64,000 bases of DNA from Lacrimispora xylanisolvens (GTDB lineage: Bacteria > Bacillota > Clostridia > Lachnospirales > Lachnospiraceae). Numbering within the stretch: position 1 is the first letter of the stretch; each line of letters opens with the position of its first letter. Under the pieces are notes generated by a model. It was not told the origin of the DNA. It did no database searches and worked only from the letters and a program-made list of their open reading frames with translations. Shown here piece after piece: positions 10,184 to 21,019 of this stretch. The stretch spans positions 1,178,001 through 1,242,000 of the forward strand of contig CP070896.1 of NCBI GenBank assembly GCA_017084465.1, written 5' to 3'. A program made the translations under genes and the position numbers.

Positions 10184-12076
10184 ATGAATCAGAAAAAACA
10201 ACTCAGCTTTGGGCGCCTGGTCCGCTATATATTTTCACATTACAAAATCCAGTTAATTGTAACTTTAATCTGCATTGTGATCAGCGCATTCTCCTCTTCC
10301 ATTGCAACGATTTTTATTCAAAGGTTAATTGATGAATGTATCACTCCTGGCGTGAATCAGGGATTTAAGGCTGTAGCAGGCAAATTTACATCAATACTGT
10401 TAACCATGGGTTTCATCTATATCTGCGGTACCATTGCATCAATCATCTATAATCGAATCATGGCAATTGTTACACAGGGAACGCTTAAAAATTTAAGAAA
10501 TGATATGTTTGATAAAATGCAAACACTTCCAGTTAAGTACTTTGATACGCATGTGCATGGAGATATCATGAGTACTTATACCAACGATACCGATGCCATA
10601 AGACAGCTCATCGGACAGAGCCTTCCAACACTTTTTCAGTCTGCTTTGACTATAACGGTAATGTTCCTTACCATGTTATATTACAGCATCTGGCTTACCC
10701 TGGTGGTGATGATTGTAATCTTCCTGATGCTAAAGATTACAAAAAAACTGGGTGGTATCACTGCAGCCTTCATGATTCAGCAGCAAAAATCTTTAGCAAA
10801 AGAAGAAGGCTTTATCGAAGAAATGATGCAGGGGCAGAAAGTTGTTAAAGTATTCTGCCATGAAGAAGAGAATAAAGAAGCATTTAAAAAATTGAATGAA
10901 CAGCTTTTTAAAGACGGAGAAAAAGCAAACCAGAATGGAAATGTTCTGATGCCGATTCTAGGTAATGTGGGAAACCTTATGTATGTTCTTCTTGCAGTCA
11001 TTGGTGGACTAATGGTCTATTTAAAGGCACCCAACATTAGTCTTACTGGTGTCAGCATTGTTTCAATTGGTATCATTGTTTCGTTTTTAGGCATGTCAAG
11101 ACAGCTTACCCAGACCATTGGTCAGGCATCTATGCAGGTCTCTATGATTGCAATGGGTCTTGCCGGTGCAACCCGCGTATTTGAATTAATGGATGAGCAG
11201 CCGGAGGAGGATCATGGCTATGTGACTCTGGTAAATGTGAAAAAGGATGCCGAAGGCAACTTAATAGAGACGAAAGAAAACACAGAAATGTGGGCCTGGA
11301 AACATCCTCACCAGGATGGAACAGTCACCCTTACTGAGCTTACTGGAGACGTCAGACTGGAAGATGTGGACTTTGGCTATGTGCCTGATAAACTGGTGCT
11401 GAATCATGTATCCCTGTTTGCTAAACCGGGTCAAAAAAAATTGCATTTGTCGGCGCAACCGGAGCTGGAAAAAACTACCATTACAAATCTGATCAATCGT
11501 TTCTATGATATTTCAGAAGGTAAGATTCGTTACGACGGAATTAATATCTCTAAAATCAAAAAACCAGCACTTAGAAGTTCGCTGGGCGTAGTATTACAAG
11601 ATGTGAATTTATTTACCGGTTCTGTTATGGATAACATCCGTTATGGCCGCCTGGATGCAAAAGATGAGGAATGTATTGCTGCTGCAAAATTAGCAAATGC
11701 GGATGATTTTATAACAAGACTTCCAGACGGCTATGAAACAATTCTGACAGGAAATGGTTCCAGTCTCTCCCAGGGACAGAGGCAGCTGATTTCAATTGCC
11801 CGTGCAGCCGTTGCTGATCCCCCAGCCATGATCTTAGATGAAGCAACTTCTTCTATTGATACAAGAACAGAAGCCCTGGTTCAGGCAGGTATGGATAACC
11901 TGATGAAAGGAAGAACTGTATTTGTCATTGCACACAGGCTATCAACTGTAAAAAATAGTGACGCGATTATAGTTCTGGATCATGGTAAAATAATTGAAAG
12001 GGGTTCCCATGAAAGCCTGATTGAACAAAAAGGTACCTATTATCAGCTTTATACGGGGGCGTTTGAACTGGAATAA
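10184..12076 (+). CDS. ABC exporter subunit 2 (compensating frame breaks hide Walker A)
   Basis: 630 residues: six-helix membrane domain, a charged insertion before the ATPase (about 350-400), then the ATPase with signature SLSQGQRQLISIARA and Walker B AMILDEATSSIDTRTE, carrying the catalytic Glu. As written, residues after AKPGQ read KKLHLSAQPELEKTT. Shifting frame between the A8 run at 11433-11440 and the A6 run near 11469 gives IAFVGATGAGKTT, a perfect Walker A. The protein therefore carries two offsetting one-base errors. It forms the catalytically competent half of the heterodimer with the previous gene. Substrate unknown; drug or peptide export is likely. Confidence 0.9.
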   Translation: MNQKKQLSFGRLVRYIFSHYKIQLIVTLICIVISAFSSSIATIFIQRLIDECITPGVNQGFKAVAGKFTSILLTMGFIYICGTIASIIYNRIMAIVTQGTLKNLRNDMFDKMQTLPVKYFDTHVHGDIMSTYTNDTDAIRQLIGQSLPTLFQSALTITVMFLTMLYYSIWLTLVVMIVIFLMLKITKKLGGITAAFMIQQQKSLAKEEGFIEEMMQGQKVVKVFCHEEENKEAFKKLNEQLFKDGEKANQNGNVLMPILGNVGNLMYVLLAVIGGLMVYLKAPNISLTGVSIVSIGIIVSFLGMSRQLTQTIGQASMQVSMIAMGLAGATRVFELMDEQPEEDHGYVTLVNVKKDAEGNLIETKENTEMWAWKHPHQDGTVTLTELTGDVRLEDVDFGYVPDKLVLNHVSLFAKPGQKKLHLSAQPELEKTTITNLINRFYDISEGKIRYDGINISKIKKPALRSSLGVVLQDVNLFTGSVMDNIRYGRLDAKDEECIAAAKLANADDFITRLPDGYETILTGNGSSLSQGQRQLISIARAAVADPPAMILDEATSSIDTRTEALVQAGMDNLMKGRTVFVIAHRLSTVKNSDAIIVLDHGKIIERGSHESLIEQKGTYYQLYTGAFELE

Positions 12077-12165
12077 AGGTTAATTTTTAATATTTTTCCA
12101 ATCTGTTGGTATTGCACATTAGATATGGTTGCTTACTGGAACTATAATTCCATTCATTTTAGCCA

Positions 12166-12194
12166 TTGCAAAGAAATAATAATGGTGATAAAAT
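12166..12194 (+). promoter_or_regulatory. Promoter of the UvrA-like/MarR operon
   Basis: TTGCAA (12166-12171), 17-bp spacer, TAAAAT (12189-12194). Two GTTAA(C/T)-type half sites follow at about 12198-12225 and could bind the MarR protein encoded downstream. Confidence 0.5.
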
Positions 12195-12250
12195 ATAGTT
12201 AACCCACTCATATATTAACCATATCATGCAATCGACAGCGAGGGTAAAGT

Positions 12251-14525
12251 ATGACCAATAATTATATTAATGTATCAGGTGCAAGGGAACGAAATCTAAA
12301 AAATATAAATGTTCAGATACCCAAAAAAGAAATTACAGTTTTTACAGGTGTTTCCGGTTCAGGAAAATCATCTTTGGTTTTTTGATACAATAGCAGCGGA
12401 ATCCCAGAGACAATTAAATGAGACCTACACCAGTTTTATCCGCCATCGTATGCCACATTACGGAAAACCTGATGTGGACACCATCGAGAACCTATCTGTA
12501 GCCTTTATTATCAATCAAAAAAGGATAGGCGGAAATGCCAGGTCAACGGTTGGGACTATTACAGATATTTATTCTGTATTACGTTTATTGTTTTCCAGAA
12601 TTGGAGAACCATTTGTCGGTTATTCAGATGTATTTTCATTCAACAACCCTGCTGGAATGTGCGAACATTGCGAGGGCTTAGGGAAAATTGAAACCATAAA
12701 TATTGAAAGACTGTTAGATAAAAATAAATCTTTAAATGAGGGAGCCATCCGTTTTCCAACTTTTGAACCTGGCGGGTGGCGATTAACCCGCTATATTCAT
12801 TCAGGCTTTTTTGATAATAATAAAAAATTGAAAGACTATTCTGCACAGGAAATGGAGCTGTTACTTTATGCCGACGGAATCAGGATTAAAAACCCAACAC
12901 CCGAATGGCATAAAACCTCCTTGTATGAGGGATTAATACCACGTATTGAGCGGAGTTTTCTTAAAAAAGAGGATGGCGAAAAGATCAGATATGGAAAAGA
13001 AATTGAACAATTTGTTGTAAAACAGGACTGCCCCCACTGTCACGGAACACGTTTAAATGATAAAGTGCTATCTTGTAAAGTGAACGGTAAAAATATTGCA
13101 GAATGCGCTGCTATGCAAATTAATGAGCTTTTGGATTTTGTGGGGTCCGTTCATGCTCCTGTAGCGGCTACAATTGTTTCGGAACTTGTCAATCGAACCA
13201 GGCACATGATATCCATAGGTCTGGGCTATTTAAGTTTAGATAGAGAAACATCTACACTTTCGGGAGGGGAATCCCAAAGAATTAAAATGGTTAGCCAACT
13301 TGGCAGCAGTTTGACTGACCTTACTTACATTTTTGACGAACCTAGTATAGGGCTTCACCCTCATGACATAAGCAAAATCAACGAGCTTATGAGGTTGTTA
13401 CGTGACAAAGGGAACACTGTTTTGATCGTAGAGCATGATCCAGACATGATAAAAATTGCAGATCATATTATTGATATGGGACCAGGCGCAGGAACCCATG
13501 GAGGGGAAGTTGTATATCAAGGAAATTTAGATGGGCTGAAAACAGCGGGTACTCTTACGGGAAAATACTTATCCTACTGCCCCAAACTAAAATCTGATAT
13601 TCGTGCAGCGAAAGGTTGGCTTACTATTCAAAATGCGGCCTTGCATAATTTGAAGAACCTTTCGGTTGATATACCAAAAGGAGTAATGACTGTTGTAACA
13701 GGAGTTGCAGGTTCGGGAAAAAGTACGCTTATTAATGGTATATTACCACGATTTTATCCAGAAACAGTTTTTATTGACCAGAAAGGAATTCAAGCGTCAA
13801 AACGTTCTAACATTGCCACCTTTACGGGTATTTTTGACATAATCAGGAAATTATTCGCAAAAAGGAATGGTGTAAGCGCCTCTCTATTCAGTTTCAATTC
13901 ACAAGGAGCTTGTCCTGTCTGCAAAGGTCTGGGAGTTACTTATACAGATTTGGCGTTTATGGATACAATTGTTACGGAATGTGAAGAATGTCACGGAAAT
14001 CGATATACGGCCGAAGTACTTGCCTATGAGCTAAGAGGAAAAAGCATTAACGATGTTCTTAAAATGACAGTCACAGAAGCCTTAGAATTTTTTCAGGAAA
14101 AAGAAATCGTTACAGTACTAAAACGACTTTCAGACGTAGGTATCACTTATGTTTCTTTAGGACAACCATTAAGTACGCTTTCAGGTGGTGAATTACAGCG
14201 AATTAAACTTGCTTCCGAACTTGAAAACGGTGGTCAGATTTATGTTTTGGACGAACCATCAACAGGTTTGCACATGGCTGATATAAAACAGTTAATTGGA
14301 GTAATGAATCGTCTTGTAGAGCAAAATTCCACTCTTATTGTGATAGAACACAATTTAGATATTATTTGTCAGGCAGATTGGATCATTGACATAGGTCCCT
14401 ATGCTGGACAGAATGGTGGTAAAATAATGTTTACAGGATTACCCAAAGATTTAATTAACTGTCCGGATTCTTTAACTGGAAAGTACCTGAAAAAGTATAT
14501 AAATGAAAAACAGGAGGTTCAGTGA
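12251..14525 (+). CDS. UvrA-like ABC ATPase, short resistance type (frame break near 12380)
   Basis: Starts [18 protein letters not shown] and reaches Walker [13 protein letters not shown]. The frame is then lost at a T6 run; five T restores [19 protein letters not shown]. About 757 residues, against roughly 940 for true UvrA. It keeps the zinc motifs [22 protein letters not shown] and CEECHG, two signatures ([20 protein letters not shown]) and the second Walker [10 protein letters not shown]. It appears to lack the UvrB-interaction region. This class (UvrA2, DrrC-like) is linked to drug self-resistance rather than general excision repair. It abuts a marR gene, so drug-inducible expression is likely. 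Confidence 0.86.
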
Positions 14526-14948
14526 ATGGCTGCCAAAGAATTAGAAGAAAGTTATATTCCCTTTCAATGCATGATTGTATCAGATTCAAATCGTTTCAAT
14601 GTTGAGGGTGTATCTACAGCACAATATTATATACTCGATACCTTGAACAAGCAAGGTGTGAAAACCACGAAAGAGCTTTCTGAAATGAGAGGTATCTCAC
14701 AATCTGGAATTTCAAAATTAACAAAACGTCTGATGGAAAAAAATTATATTATTCAGGAAAGGCAGACGAATGACCGCCGCTCTTATAATATCGTTCTTAC
14801 CAAAGAGGGAAAAGCTTTTTTAAATCGTGTTGAGGATTTTGGAAATGAAATTATGAACCTGATTGATGAAGCATTAACAGCGGAAGAAATACATGCTTTT
14901 TCGATGATGTGCAAAAGGATTACCAACTTATACGCGGAAAAGCACTAG
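14526..14948 (+). CDS. MarR family transcriptional regulator
   Basis: 140 residues with the MarR winged helix (QYYILDTLNKQG, TKELSEMRGISQSGISKLTKRLMEKNYI) and the wing DRRSYNIVLTKEGK. The ATG directly follows the TGA of the UvrA-like gene, with CAGGAGG inside that gene's 3' end, so the two are coupled. It most likely represses its own operon. Confidence 0.9.
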   Translation: MAAKELEESYIPFQCMIVSDSNRFNVEGVSTAQYYILDTLNKQGVKTTKELSEMRGISQSGISKLTKRLMEKNYIIQERQTNDRRSYNIVLTKEGKAFLNRVEDFGNEIMNLIDEALTAEEIHAFSMMCKRITNLYAEKH

Positions 14949-14963
14949 AATAATACTAATAAC

Positions 14964-14999
14964 AAAAAGCCTTGAACAAATGATCGCTCAAAGGCTTTA
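14964..14999 (+). terminator. Bidirectional intrinsic terminator
   Basis: AAAGCCTTGA pairs with TCAAAGGCTTT (one bulge) across a 12-base loop. It is A-rich on the left and T-rich on the right. It separates the convergent marR and TPM genes. Confidence 0.75.
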
Positions 15000-15028
15000 T
15001 TGTTATCAACATATTGGATCTTTTAGGC

Positions 15029-16583
15029 TTATTTGTTTCTTCCTGCCCCGCCTCCACGGGTGCTTCCGCCACCGCCTGTGCTTCCGCCACCGCCTGATGT
15101 TGAGCGGCCTCCACCTGAACCAGAACTCATTCCACTTGATCGGCCTGCTCCACCGCTGCTTCCCCAGCTGCTGCTTTTGGTGCTGGAGTCTGATCCACTG
15201 CTGCTTCCCCAGATGCTGCTTTTGGTGCTGGATCGGCCTGCTCCGCCGCTGCTTCCCCAGCTGCTGCTTTTTGAACTGGATCGGCCTGCTCCGCCACTGC
15301 TTCCCCAGCTGCTGCTTTTGGGAGTGGAGTCCTCCGTTCCACTGCTGCTGCTCCAAAAACTGCCTGAAGAAACTGAATTACCGCCCATAGGGGGCATTCC
15401 GCCTCCAAAACCATTTCTGTGCATCGGTGGATAACCATTCGGTCCCCAATAGCCTTGGGGGCCATATTTTCTAATATATCTTTTTTTATAAGGGTTAAAA
15501 GGAATTCCGTACACTTGCCTATAAAGTTTTCTTCGATTTCCTCTAACTAATAATATTATAATAATAATGATCAGTAATGGCGCTGGATTTGAAACAGGCT
15601 TTTTGTTTTTCTGTACTAACTACTTCCTTTACCGGTACTGTACTGTTCACTCTTTGAAAATTATTTTGGAACAGTAAATAAAGGTGATCAGCCGTTGCTG
15701 TAGCTCCCTGGCTGTAATTTCGTGCCGCGAACTCCGGTTCCAGTACCTGATCCAATATTCCTCTTAACACCCCATCTTTTACAAATCTTTCTGATTCTTT
15801 CCCAGGAAGGAGCCAATAATTATCATCCCCCCTGTATAATACCAATACTGCATCACGGGTTCCTGCATTAATCTCTTCAAAGGTATTGATTGTGTCTTCC
15901 TGAAAACTGATTCCCTCTTTACAATAATCTTTAGTCACAACATAAACGGCTGCGTTATACTTATTTTTTGATTGTTTACTTTTCTTATTAATGTAATTGA
16001 TGGTATCTTCGCTGATTATACCAACCTCATCAATGACATACTGACCAGCTTTATGGCTAATGGTTCCTCCATTATCGGAAGCATTTTTCCATTGCCCTCC
16101 AAGTTCCTGAATAAAAGCTCCATAAACCTTCTCTGCACCCGCGCTATAGTCTTTTGCTGCAAAATCAGGCTCCAGATATTCATTTAAAATGCTGGATATC
16201 TTTCCACTGGATAGCGTATCTTCCAGTCCTGTTCCCTGCATCGCCCAATAGTCATCATCGCCAACTGACATCAGGATCAGCAATCCATTGTTTTTTTCTT
16301 CTGAACCAATTTTCCATTTATTAAACAGGTCCATAGAATAATTTTCCATGGACTCTCCATTTGTAAAGTCAATTGTTACCAGAACTACCTGAGTCCCGGT
16401 CTGTTCCTCCAGTTTTCTGCCGTATTCTATTATCTCATTTTCTACATCTTCGCTGATCACATCAGCAAAATCATTGACGTAAAAAGCACTGGTAGGCTCC
16501 AGTGTTTCTGCGGCAGCTGTTTGAAACGGTAACACACCTGCCAATAATAAAATCAGCAGCAAATAGCAAATATTTTTTTTCAT
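15029..16583 (-). CDS. Exported tandem-TPM-domain protein with Ser/Gly-rich repeat tail (frame break near 15600)
   Basis: Starts MKKNICYLLLILLLAGVLPF, a signal peptide, behind GAGGGGG. TPM domain 1 (about 35-165) begins FYVNDFADVISEDVE; TPM domain 2 (about 180-320) begins YVIDEVGIISEDTIN. Both hold the acidic GDDDYWAM/GDDNYWLL motif. The frame is lost at CAAAAAGCC; four A instead of five gives KPVSNPAPLLIIIIILLV, a membrane helix. After that comes a tail with four WGSSGGAGRSS-type repeats and a GGGSTRGGGAGRNK end, common in YgcG-like proteins. Restored length is about 518 residues. TPM domains are associated with LemA/XpaC neighbours, as here, and with envelope processes; the biochemical role is unclear. 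Confidence 0.82.
15138..15325 (-). repeat. Four tandem 45-48 bp coding repeats
   Basis: Each unit encodes about 15-16 residues of the form WGSS-GAGRSS-KSS at the C-terminus of the TPM protein. The unit copies differ by several substitutions, so the array is protein-level rather than a recent DNA duplication. Confidence 0.75.
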
Positions 16584-16594
16584 AATATCCCCCT

Positions 16595-17143
16595 CTATTC
16601 GTATAATTCCAACGGTCTTACAAACGTTATCCTGCTTAAGATATTGGCTGGGAACCGCTGCAGGCATCTGTTATAGGAAGCTGCCTTTACATTGTAACTG
16701 TTGTGAGAAATGATGAGTTCTCTGGATTTTAAATTGACAGGAAAGCTGTCACAATAATACCGGTCTTTCTCTGATAGATTCATCAAATTCAGTTTTCCAT
16801 GCAGCTCCATAGAAGCTTTGATCAAGTTTTCCTTTGCCCGATATTTGTCCCCTGGAGTATCAGCCTTTTTCAGTGCCTCCAGACGCTCCGATACTTCTTT
16901 TACTTCGTTTTCTTCCCGGTTCATATACCTGCCTGCTACTACCGTCAGATTATAGCACTGATCGGATATGTACTCCAAATCGCTTTGTATTCCTTTTTCC
17001 CCTTTGTTCTCCCCCTGGTAAAAAACAGACAGTGTCTCTTCCTTTAATTTTGTGAGGGAAAGATGAGCTCCCAGCAGTATGGAAAACAGAATAATTAATG
17101 CAGTGATACCTTTTGCCGTTTTCCTATTCTTTAAAAATTCCAT
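16595..17143 (-). CDS. LemA-like membrane-anchored helical protein
   Basis: About 182 residues from MEFLKNRKTAKGITALIILF, one N-terminal membrane helix followed by long amphipathic helices. The end NSYNVKAASYNRCLQRFPANIL resembles the LemA signature (YNxxxxxYNxxxxxFPxN). GGGGG lies ahead of the chosen ATG, and the start overlaps the 3' end of the XpaC-like gene by 20 bp. LemA and TPM genes are often adjacent, which fits the gene that follows. Function is unknown. Confidence 0.7.
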   Translation of the reverse strand: MEFLKNRKTAKGITALIILFSILLGAHLSLTKLKEETLSVFYQGENKGEKGIQSDLEYISDQCYNLTVVAGRYMNREENEVKEVSERLEALKKADTPGDKYRAKENLIKASMELHGKLNLMNLSEKDRYYCDSFPVNLKSRELIISHNSYNVKAASYNRCLQRFPANILSRITFVRPLELYE

Positions 17144-17797
17144 CGATTCCCCCATTTTCTAAAGATAAAGGTGCCATATCATTTAAGTAGCCATCCTGTC
17201 GGAGCATCGTCTCCATGACCTCTATATCAATGGAGGATTCCAAAACTTTATCTTCATATATATTAACCCTGATTTTATGATAAATTGTTACCAGCTGCTT
17301 TAGGAAATCTGCGATGTTTTGAAGACCTGCCGGCCTGATCTCTGCTTTTTCTCCCTGTATCTCCATCTCTGCGTAATTGTGCAGCAGTTTTACTGTCTCC
17401 GGCAGATAATATTGAAAAAAGCGGCTTGCTTTGGAGTATCTTTGAGAATTGTTTCTGATATATTCAATGATCTGCCTGGAATCGTCTTCAAAGCTTTGTA
17501 TCTGTTTTCTTATCTCTTCATTTTGAATGGTACTTTTAATCTGTCTCATCTTATCCAGATCAGTCATAGCAGTTAAGAGCACATCATTCAAATTCCAATC
17601 GCCGGTATCAATACTCTGATATCTTTTTTAGTGAGCAGGTAGGATATGACAGATGCTGATAAATGAATGAAAACAGATAAGATAAGAACTATGAAATAAT
17701 CCCATAAGCGATATAAAGGAAACATCAAAGAATAAAGGAACCACAATAATCCGGTCAGATAAATTGGAATTACAGATTTATATTTTATTATTTTCAA
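17124..17797 (-). CDS. XpaC-like (5-bromo-4-chloroindolyl phosphate hydrolysis) family protein (frame break near 17627)
   Basis: The N-terminal part starts with TTG behind GAGGTG and reads MKIIKYKSVIPIYLTGLLWF with two membrane helices. The frame is lost at ACTAAAAAAGAT. Seven A instead of six gives TKKRYQSIDTGDWNLNDVL, running into the helical domain (TAMTDLDKMRQIKSTIQ). Restored length is about 225 residues. The name derives from a screening phenotype in Bacillus; real activity is not established. First gene of a three-gene XpaC-LemA-TPM operon. Confidence 0.68.
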
Positions 17798-18126
17798 AAC
17801 AGCACCTCTTTTTCGAACGTTTATGGTTATTTTTATTTATATTTTATTTGTGATTCTGGGGGTAACTGTTGAGGGAAAAATTTGTTACAGCTTGGCATTC
17901 CTAAATATCAAACCACGTTATCAGGAGAGAAGCGGCAACAAAAAACGACAATAATATCATATCATACTTTTCATCAATTGTGTACATTTAACAGAATTAT
18001 TCTCTGATAAAATAAAAAAACTATTAAAATATTAACGTAAATATTGTTTAATTAGCGATATTCTGTCTCAAATAGTGTGAATCCACTGGCGTTCAATCAA
18101 TACCGCATATAAATTTTACTACTAAA
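17798..18126. other. AT-rich intergenic region, no gene seen
   Basis: About 330 bp of AT-rich sequence ahead of the XpaC-like gene. I see no convincing ORF, RNA or promoter with good -10/-35 boxes. The right end holds the GH9 terminator. Confidence 0.5.
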
Positions 18127-18160
18127 ATAGAGGTCGATTAATTAAATTAACCAACCTCTA
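18127..18160 (-). terminator. Terminator after the GH9 gene
   Basis: TAGAGGT and GATTAAT arms pair with ATTAAC and ACCTCTA, with TATTTTAG following on the minus strand. It lies about 35 bp past the GH9 stop. Confidence 0.6.
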
Positions 18161-18193
18161 ATGGTCACTACATTGAAACAATTTTATATTGGT

Positions 18194-20056
18194 CTATACA
18201 TTACTGCCCGGCTCATAACCAAATACTTTAACTCCTGCATCATATACCGGAATATATGGGGTTTTTACTGTATTTCCGTAGTTTACTCCAGAAAGATCCT
18301 TATAGGAAAAATCATTGGCATTGTTCCAGGTTACTGCAGCTGGTGCTGCAATCCGAAACTGTACTTCTTTTCTGTATGCAGACTGTCCGCCTGGATAAAT
18401 CCTGGTTCCGGTAAAATCTGCATTGACATAATAGATATTGGACTCTTTATCCCAGGGCAGCAATTTCGATACAACAGCACCGTTATTGTAGTTGGTGGTT
18501 ACTGTAATATCAGAAGCCTTATATCCCAACTTTGTTATTTCAGAAATGTCGATAAAGTATTTAAAAGACAGCTTATCTCCCATTCTTGCCGGCCAGCCGG
18601 AATGGTTGTTTAAGAGTGCTTTGATTTCGATAAAATTACTGCTGGAAGCATTGATTCCGGCTTCAACAAAAAGCTCATCATTGGTTACCGGTTCAATTGC
18701 TTTAAAATCAGCAATGGGCGTTCCGCCGTATCTTCCATACAACTTAGCAAGTGCTCCTACAAATCCTGCATTATAATCACAGGCAATTTCATTGTTTACA
18801 TAATTGCCTATCTCATCGGTGTAGCTGTCATCTCTACCAGGACCACCAACTAAAGCACCGTAGATTGTATGTCTGTGATATGTGGGAACGGTCTGACTGT
18901 CAGCCCAGGAACTGTGAGCAGTTCTGTGATGAGGTCTCTTTGGAGGATTCACACCAAAGCCAACTACAAAACTGTGTCCTGCACTGCCCAGTGCATAATC
19001 CACCTGCTGCTTGGCAAATGCATTATAAGCAGCCGCCCTGGAAGTTGTACAGCCGGACCAGTCTGCATAAACACTTGCTAAGAAGGCTGTCGTAGTGGCA
19101 TATCGCAAAGCTCCCCAGCTATCCAGCCAGGCAAGACCTTTTGGTGTATAGGAGATACGATCTCCGTTATAACCGGTGGACCAGTAATCCAAATGCATTT
19201 CTGCGGCTGTCTTATAGATTGCTTTGTTTGTGATTCTGGCAAGAAGGATTTCTGTACCATAATGTACGTCGTCCCAGTTATGAGCCCATTTATAAGCAAT
19301 GGTATTGGTCTGGGATTGTGTCCCCCAGTTTCCCACATAGGATTCTGCTTTGTTTAAATAAGTGGTTTCACCTGTTGCAAGATACAGCCAGGTACCTGCC
19401 CAGCTAAGCTCATCATAAAAGCCGCTGTAAGAGGTGTAGAAACCATTGGCTGCGGTATAACCTGCATCACTTTTGGTTGTATCTGCAAAAGTAAAAAGCT
19501 CTTTGGCATGACGAATGCATTCTGCGGCATACGTCGGATTGCTCTCTGCAAATATAGCTCCTGCTGCGGCTAAAGCTGCTGCTGCCCCGCCTGCTACGGA
19601 AGAACCCGGTCTTGATAAATCCACCTTAAAGGACGGACGTGCCATCTGCATCACCTCGGCAGGTCCCCACCAGGAATGATCAGCATTGCCGTCACCTACC
19701 TGATAATAGAATACATTGGCAGATGGATGACATTTTATCAGATAATCGGTTGCCCACTTGATTTCCTCCAACAGATAATCAAGCTGACCACTCTGTTCTA
19801 ATGCGTCCCTTGATTCATAAACACTCCAGGCTAACATTGCTGCCGTGTACGCCATAGGCAGGTTAAATTTAGGATGATCTCCTGCATCGTACCAGCCACC
19901 GGTCAGATCAAGTCCGGCGTCCGCTCCGTCCGTCAGACCGGAATCCCCTCTCCAGTTGTTACGAATCGTGTTTGGCAGTTTTCCTGAACGCTGGAACTCA
20001 TAAAACATGATTGCTTTTTGTAATGCTTCTCCGTAATTATAATTTGTCACATTCAT
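18194..20056 (-). CDS. GH9 endoglucanase with CBM3c, no signal peptide
   Basis: 620 residues. The GH9 catalytic domain (about 5-445) has the two aspartates in [10 protein letters not shown] (D57, D60), the [10 protein letters not shown] histidine motif and the proton-donor Glu in [12 protein letters not shown] (about E423). CBM3c follows from about 461 to 612 ([15 protein letters not shown]...[17 protein letters not shown]). This is the processive Theme-B architecture of cellulolytic clostridia. The ATG has a perfect AAGGAGGAAAT and the protein begins directly at the mature-type sequence [16 protein letters not shown]. There is no dockerin and no second CBM. A surface or secreted enzyme of this type normally has a signal peptide, so the location is open. 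Confidence 0.94.
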   Translation of the reverse strand: MNVTNYNYGEALQKAIMFYEFQRSGKLPNTIRNNWRGDSGLTDGADAGLDLTGGWYDAGDHPKFNLPMAYTAAMLAWSVYESRDALEQSGQLDYLLEEIKWATDYLIKCHPSANVFYYQVGDGNADHSWWGPAEVMQMARPSFKVDLSRPGSSVAGGAAAALAAAGAIFAESNPTYAAECIRHAKELFTFADTTKSDAGYTAANGFYTSYSGFYDELSWAGTWLYLATGETTYLNKAESYVGNWGTQSQTNTIAYKWAHNWDDVHYGTEILLARITNKAIYKTAAEMHLDYWSTGYNGDRISYTPKGLAWLDSWGALRYATTTAFLASVYADWSGCTTSRAAAYNAFAKQQVDYALGSAGHSFVVGFGVNPPKRPHHRTAHSSWADSQTVPTYHRHTIYGALVGGPGRDDSYTDEIGNYVNNEIACDYNAGFVGALAKLYGRYGGTPIADFKAIEPVTNDELFVEAGINASSSNFIEIKALLNNHSGWPARMGDKLSFKYFIDISEITKLGYKASDITVTTNYNNGAVVSKLLPWDKESNIYYVNADFTGTRIYPGGQSAYRKEVQFRIAAPAAVTWNNANDFSYKDLSGVNYGNTVKTPYIPVYDAGVKVFGYEPGSNV

Positions 20057-20126
20057 TTTTATTTCCTCCTTGTTATAACTGAATTAATATGTTGCCGGCG
20101 TTTTATATTTGTTTCGTTACATACTC

Positions 20127-20155
20127 TATAAAGGAATAAAAAATGATATTGTAAA
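20127..20155 (-). promoter_or_regulatory. Possible GH9 promoter
   Basis: On the minus strand there is TTTACA (20150-20155), a 17-bp spacer and TTTATA (20127-20132), about 70 bp before the start codon. Confidence 0.4.
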
Positions 20156-20180
20156 CTATTTATGATTATGACGGGTATAA

Positions 20181-20224
20181 AAGAAAGCCACCAAGGTCAG
20201 AGTGACCTTTCGGTAGCTTTCTTT
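20181..20224 (-). terminator. Terminator after gpmA
   Basis: AAGAAAGC...AAGGTCA pairs with TGACCTT...GCTTTCTT around a three-base loop. T-rich on both sides, so possibly bidirectional. About 30 bp past the gpmA stop. Confidence 0.75.
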
Positions 20225-20254
20225 AAAAATATGATTAATAACATTCAACGGCTT

Positions 20255-21007
20255 TTAATTTTTTGTCTTTCCCTGATTTGCTACCTTCTTCATCTTTGCG
20301 GCTATCACATCAGGATTTCCTAAAAACTGTTTTTTTATAACCGAAAGTGTATCATCCAGTTCATATACCAATGGGATGCCCGTAGCCAGATTAAGCTCCA
20401 CGATTTCCTCCTGGGAAAGATGCTCCAGATACATTATCAATGCCCTCAGGGAATTTCCATGAGCTGTAATCAGTACCCTTTTTCCTGCTATAAGCTGTGG
20501 TCTGATTTGCTTTTCAAAGTAAGGAATAACCCGTGCAATGGTATCTTCCAGACTTTCTGCTAACGGTAATTCGTTTTCTGCTACATTATGATATGCTTTC
20601 TGATGCGCCGGATTTCTTTGATCCTGGGGCTCTAAAGACGGTGGTTTTATATCAAAAGAACGCCGCCAGATTCTCACCTGCTCTTCTCCATATTTTTCAG
20701 CCGTCTGAGATTTATTTAATCCCTGCAATGCCCCATAATGGCGCTCATTAAGCTGCCACGTCTTTATTACCGGGAGCCATTCTGCATCCATTTCCTCTAA
20801 TGCAAAATTCAGCGTATGGATTGCACGTTTTAAATAGGAGGTATAGCAGAGGTCAAATTCATATCCTTGCTCCTTAAACAACCGGCCAGCTTCTCTTGCT
20901 TCCTCTTTGCCGGCTTCTGATAAGTCAACATCCGTCCAGCCAGTAAACAGATTTTCTAAATTCCAAATGCTTTCTCCATGACGAAGTAATACTAATTGAC
21001 GACTCAT
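20255..21007 (-). CDS. gpmA: 2,3-bisphosphoglycerate-dependent phosphoglycerate mutase
   Basis: 250 residues. The catalytic histidine lies in [12 protein letters not shown], followed by [13 protein letters not shown], the [12 protein letters not shown] motif and the second histidine region [11 protein letters not shown]. It interconverts 3- and 2-phosphoglycerate in glycolysis. The ATG at 21007 is 7 bases after GGAGGG; a TTG at 21013 is too close to it. It follows the aldolase gene by 12 bp, making a small glycolytic operon. Length and motifs are normal for the dPGM family. Confidence 0.95.
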   Translation of the reverse strand: MSRQLVLLRHGESIWNLENLFTGWTDVDLSEAGKEEAREAGRLFKEQGYEFDLCYTSYLKRAIHTLNFALEEMDAEWLPVIKTWQLNERHYGALQGLNKSQTAEKYGEEQVRIWRRSFDIKPPSLEPQDQRNPAHQKAYHNVAENELPLAESLEDTIARVIPYFEKQIRPQLIAGKRVLITAHGNSLRALIMYLEHLSQEEIVELNLATGIPLVYELDDTLSVIKKQFLGNPDVIAAKMKKVANQGKTKN

Positions 21008-21019
21008 ATTCAATCCCTC

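Noticed and set aside
15138..15325. Regular repeats that could be taken for a CRISPR array
   Set aside because: The repeats are in-frame, imperfect and code for a Ser/Gly-rich protein tail; there are no unique spacers of constant length.
15006..15465. Several overlapping open frames on both strands (Pro/Leu-rich, Gln/Lys-rich, Ala-rich)
   Set aside because: They are shadows of the Ser/Gly repeat region. Only the frame at 15029-15514 joins to the TPM protein after a one-base repair and has the typical GGGAGRNK end.
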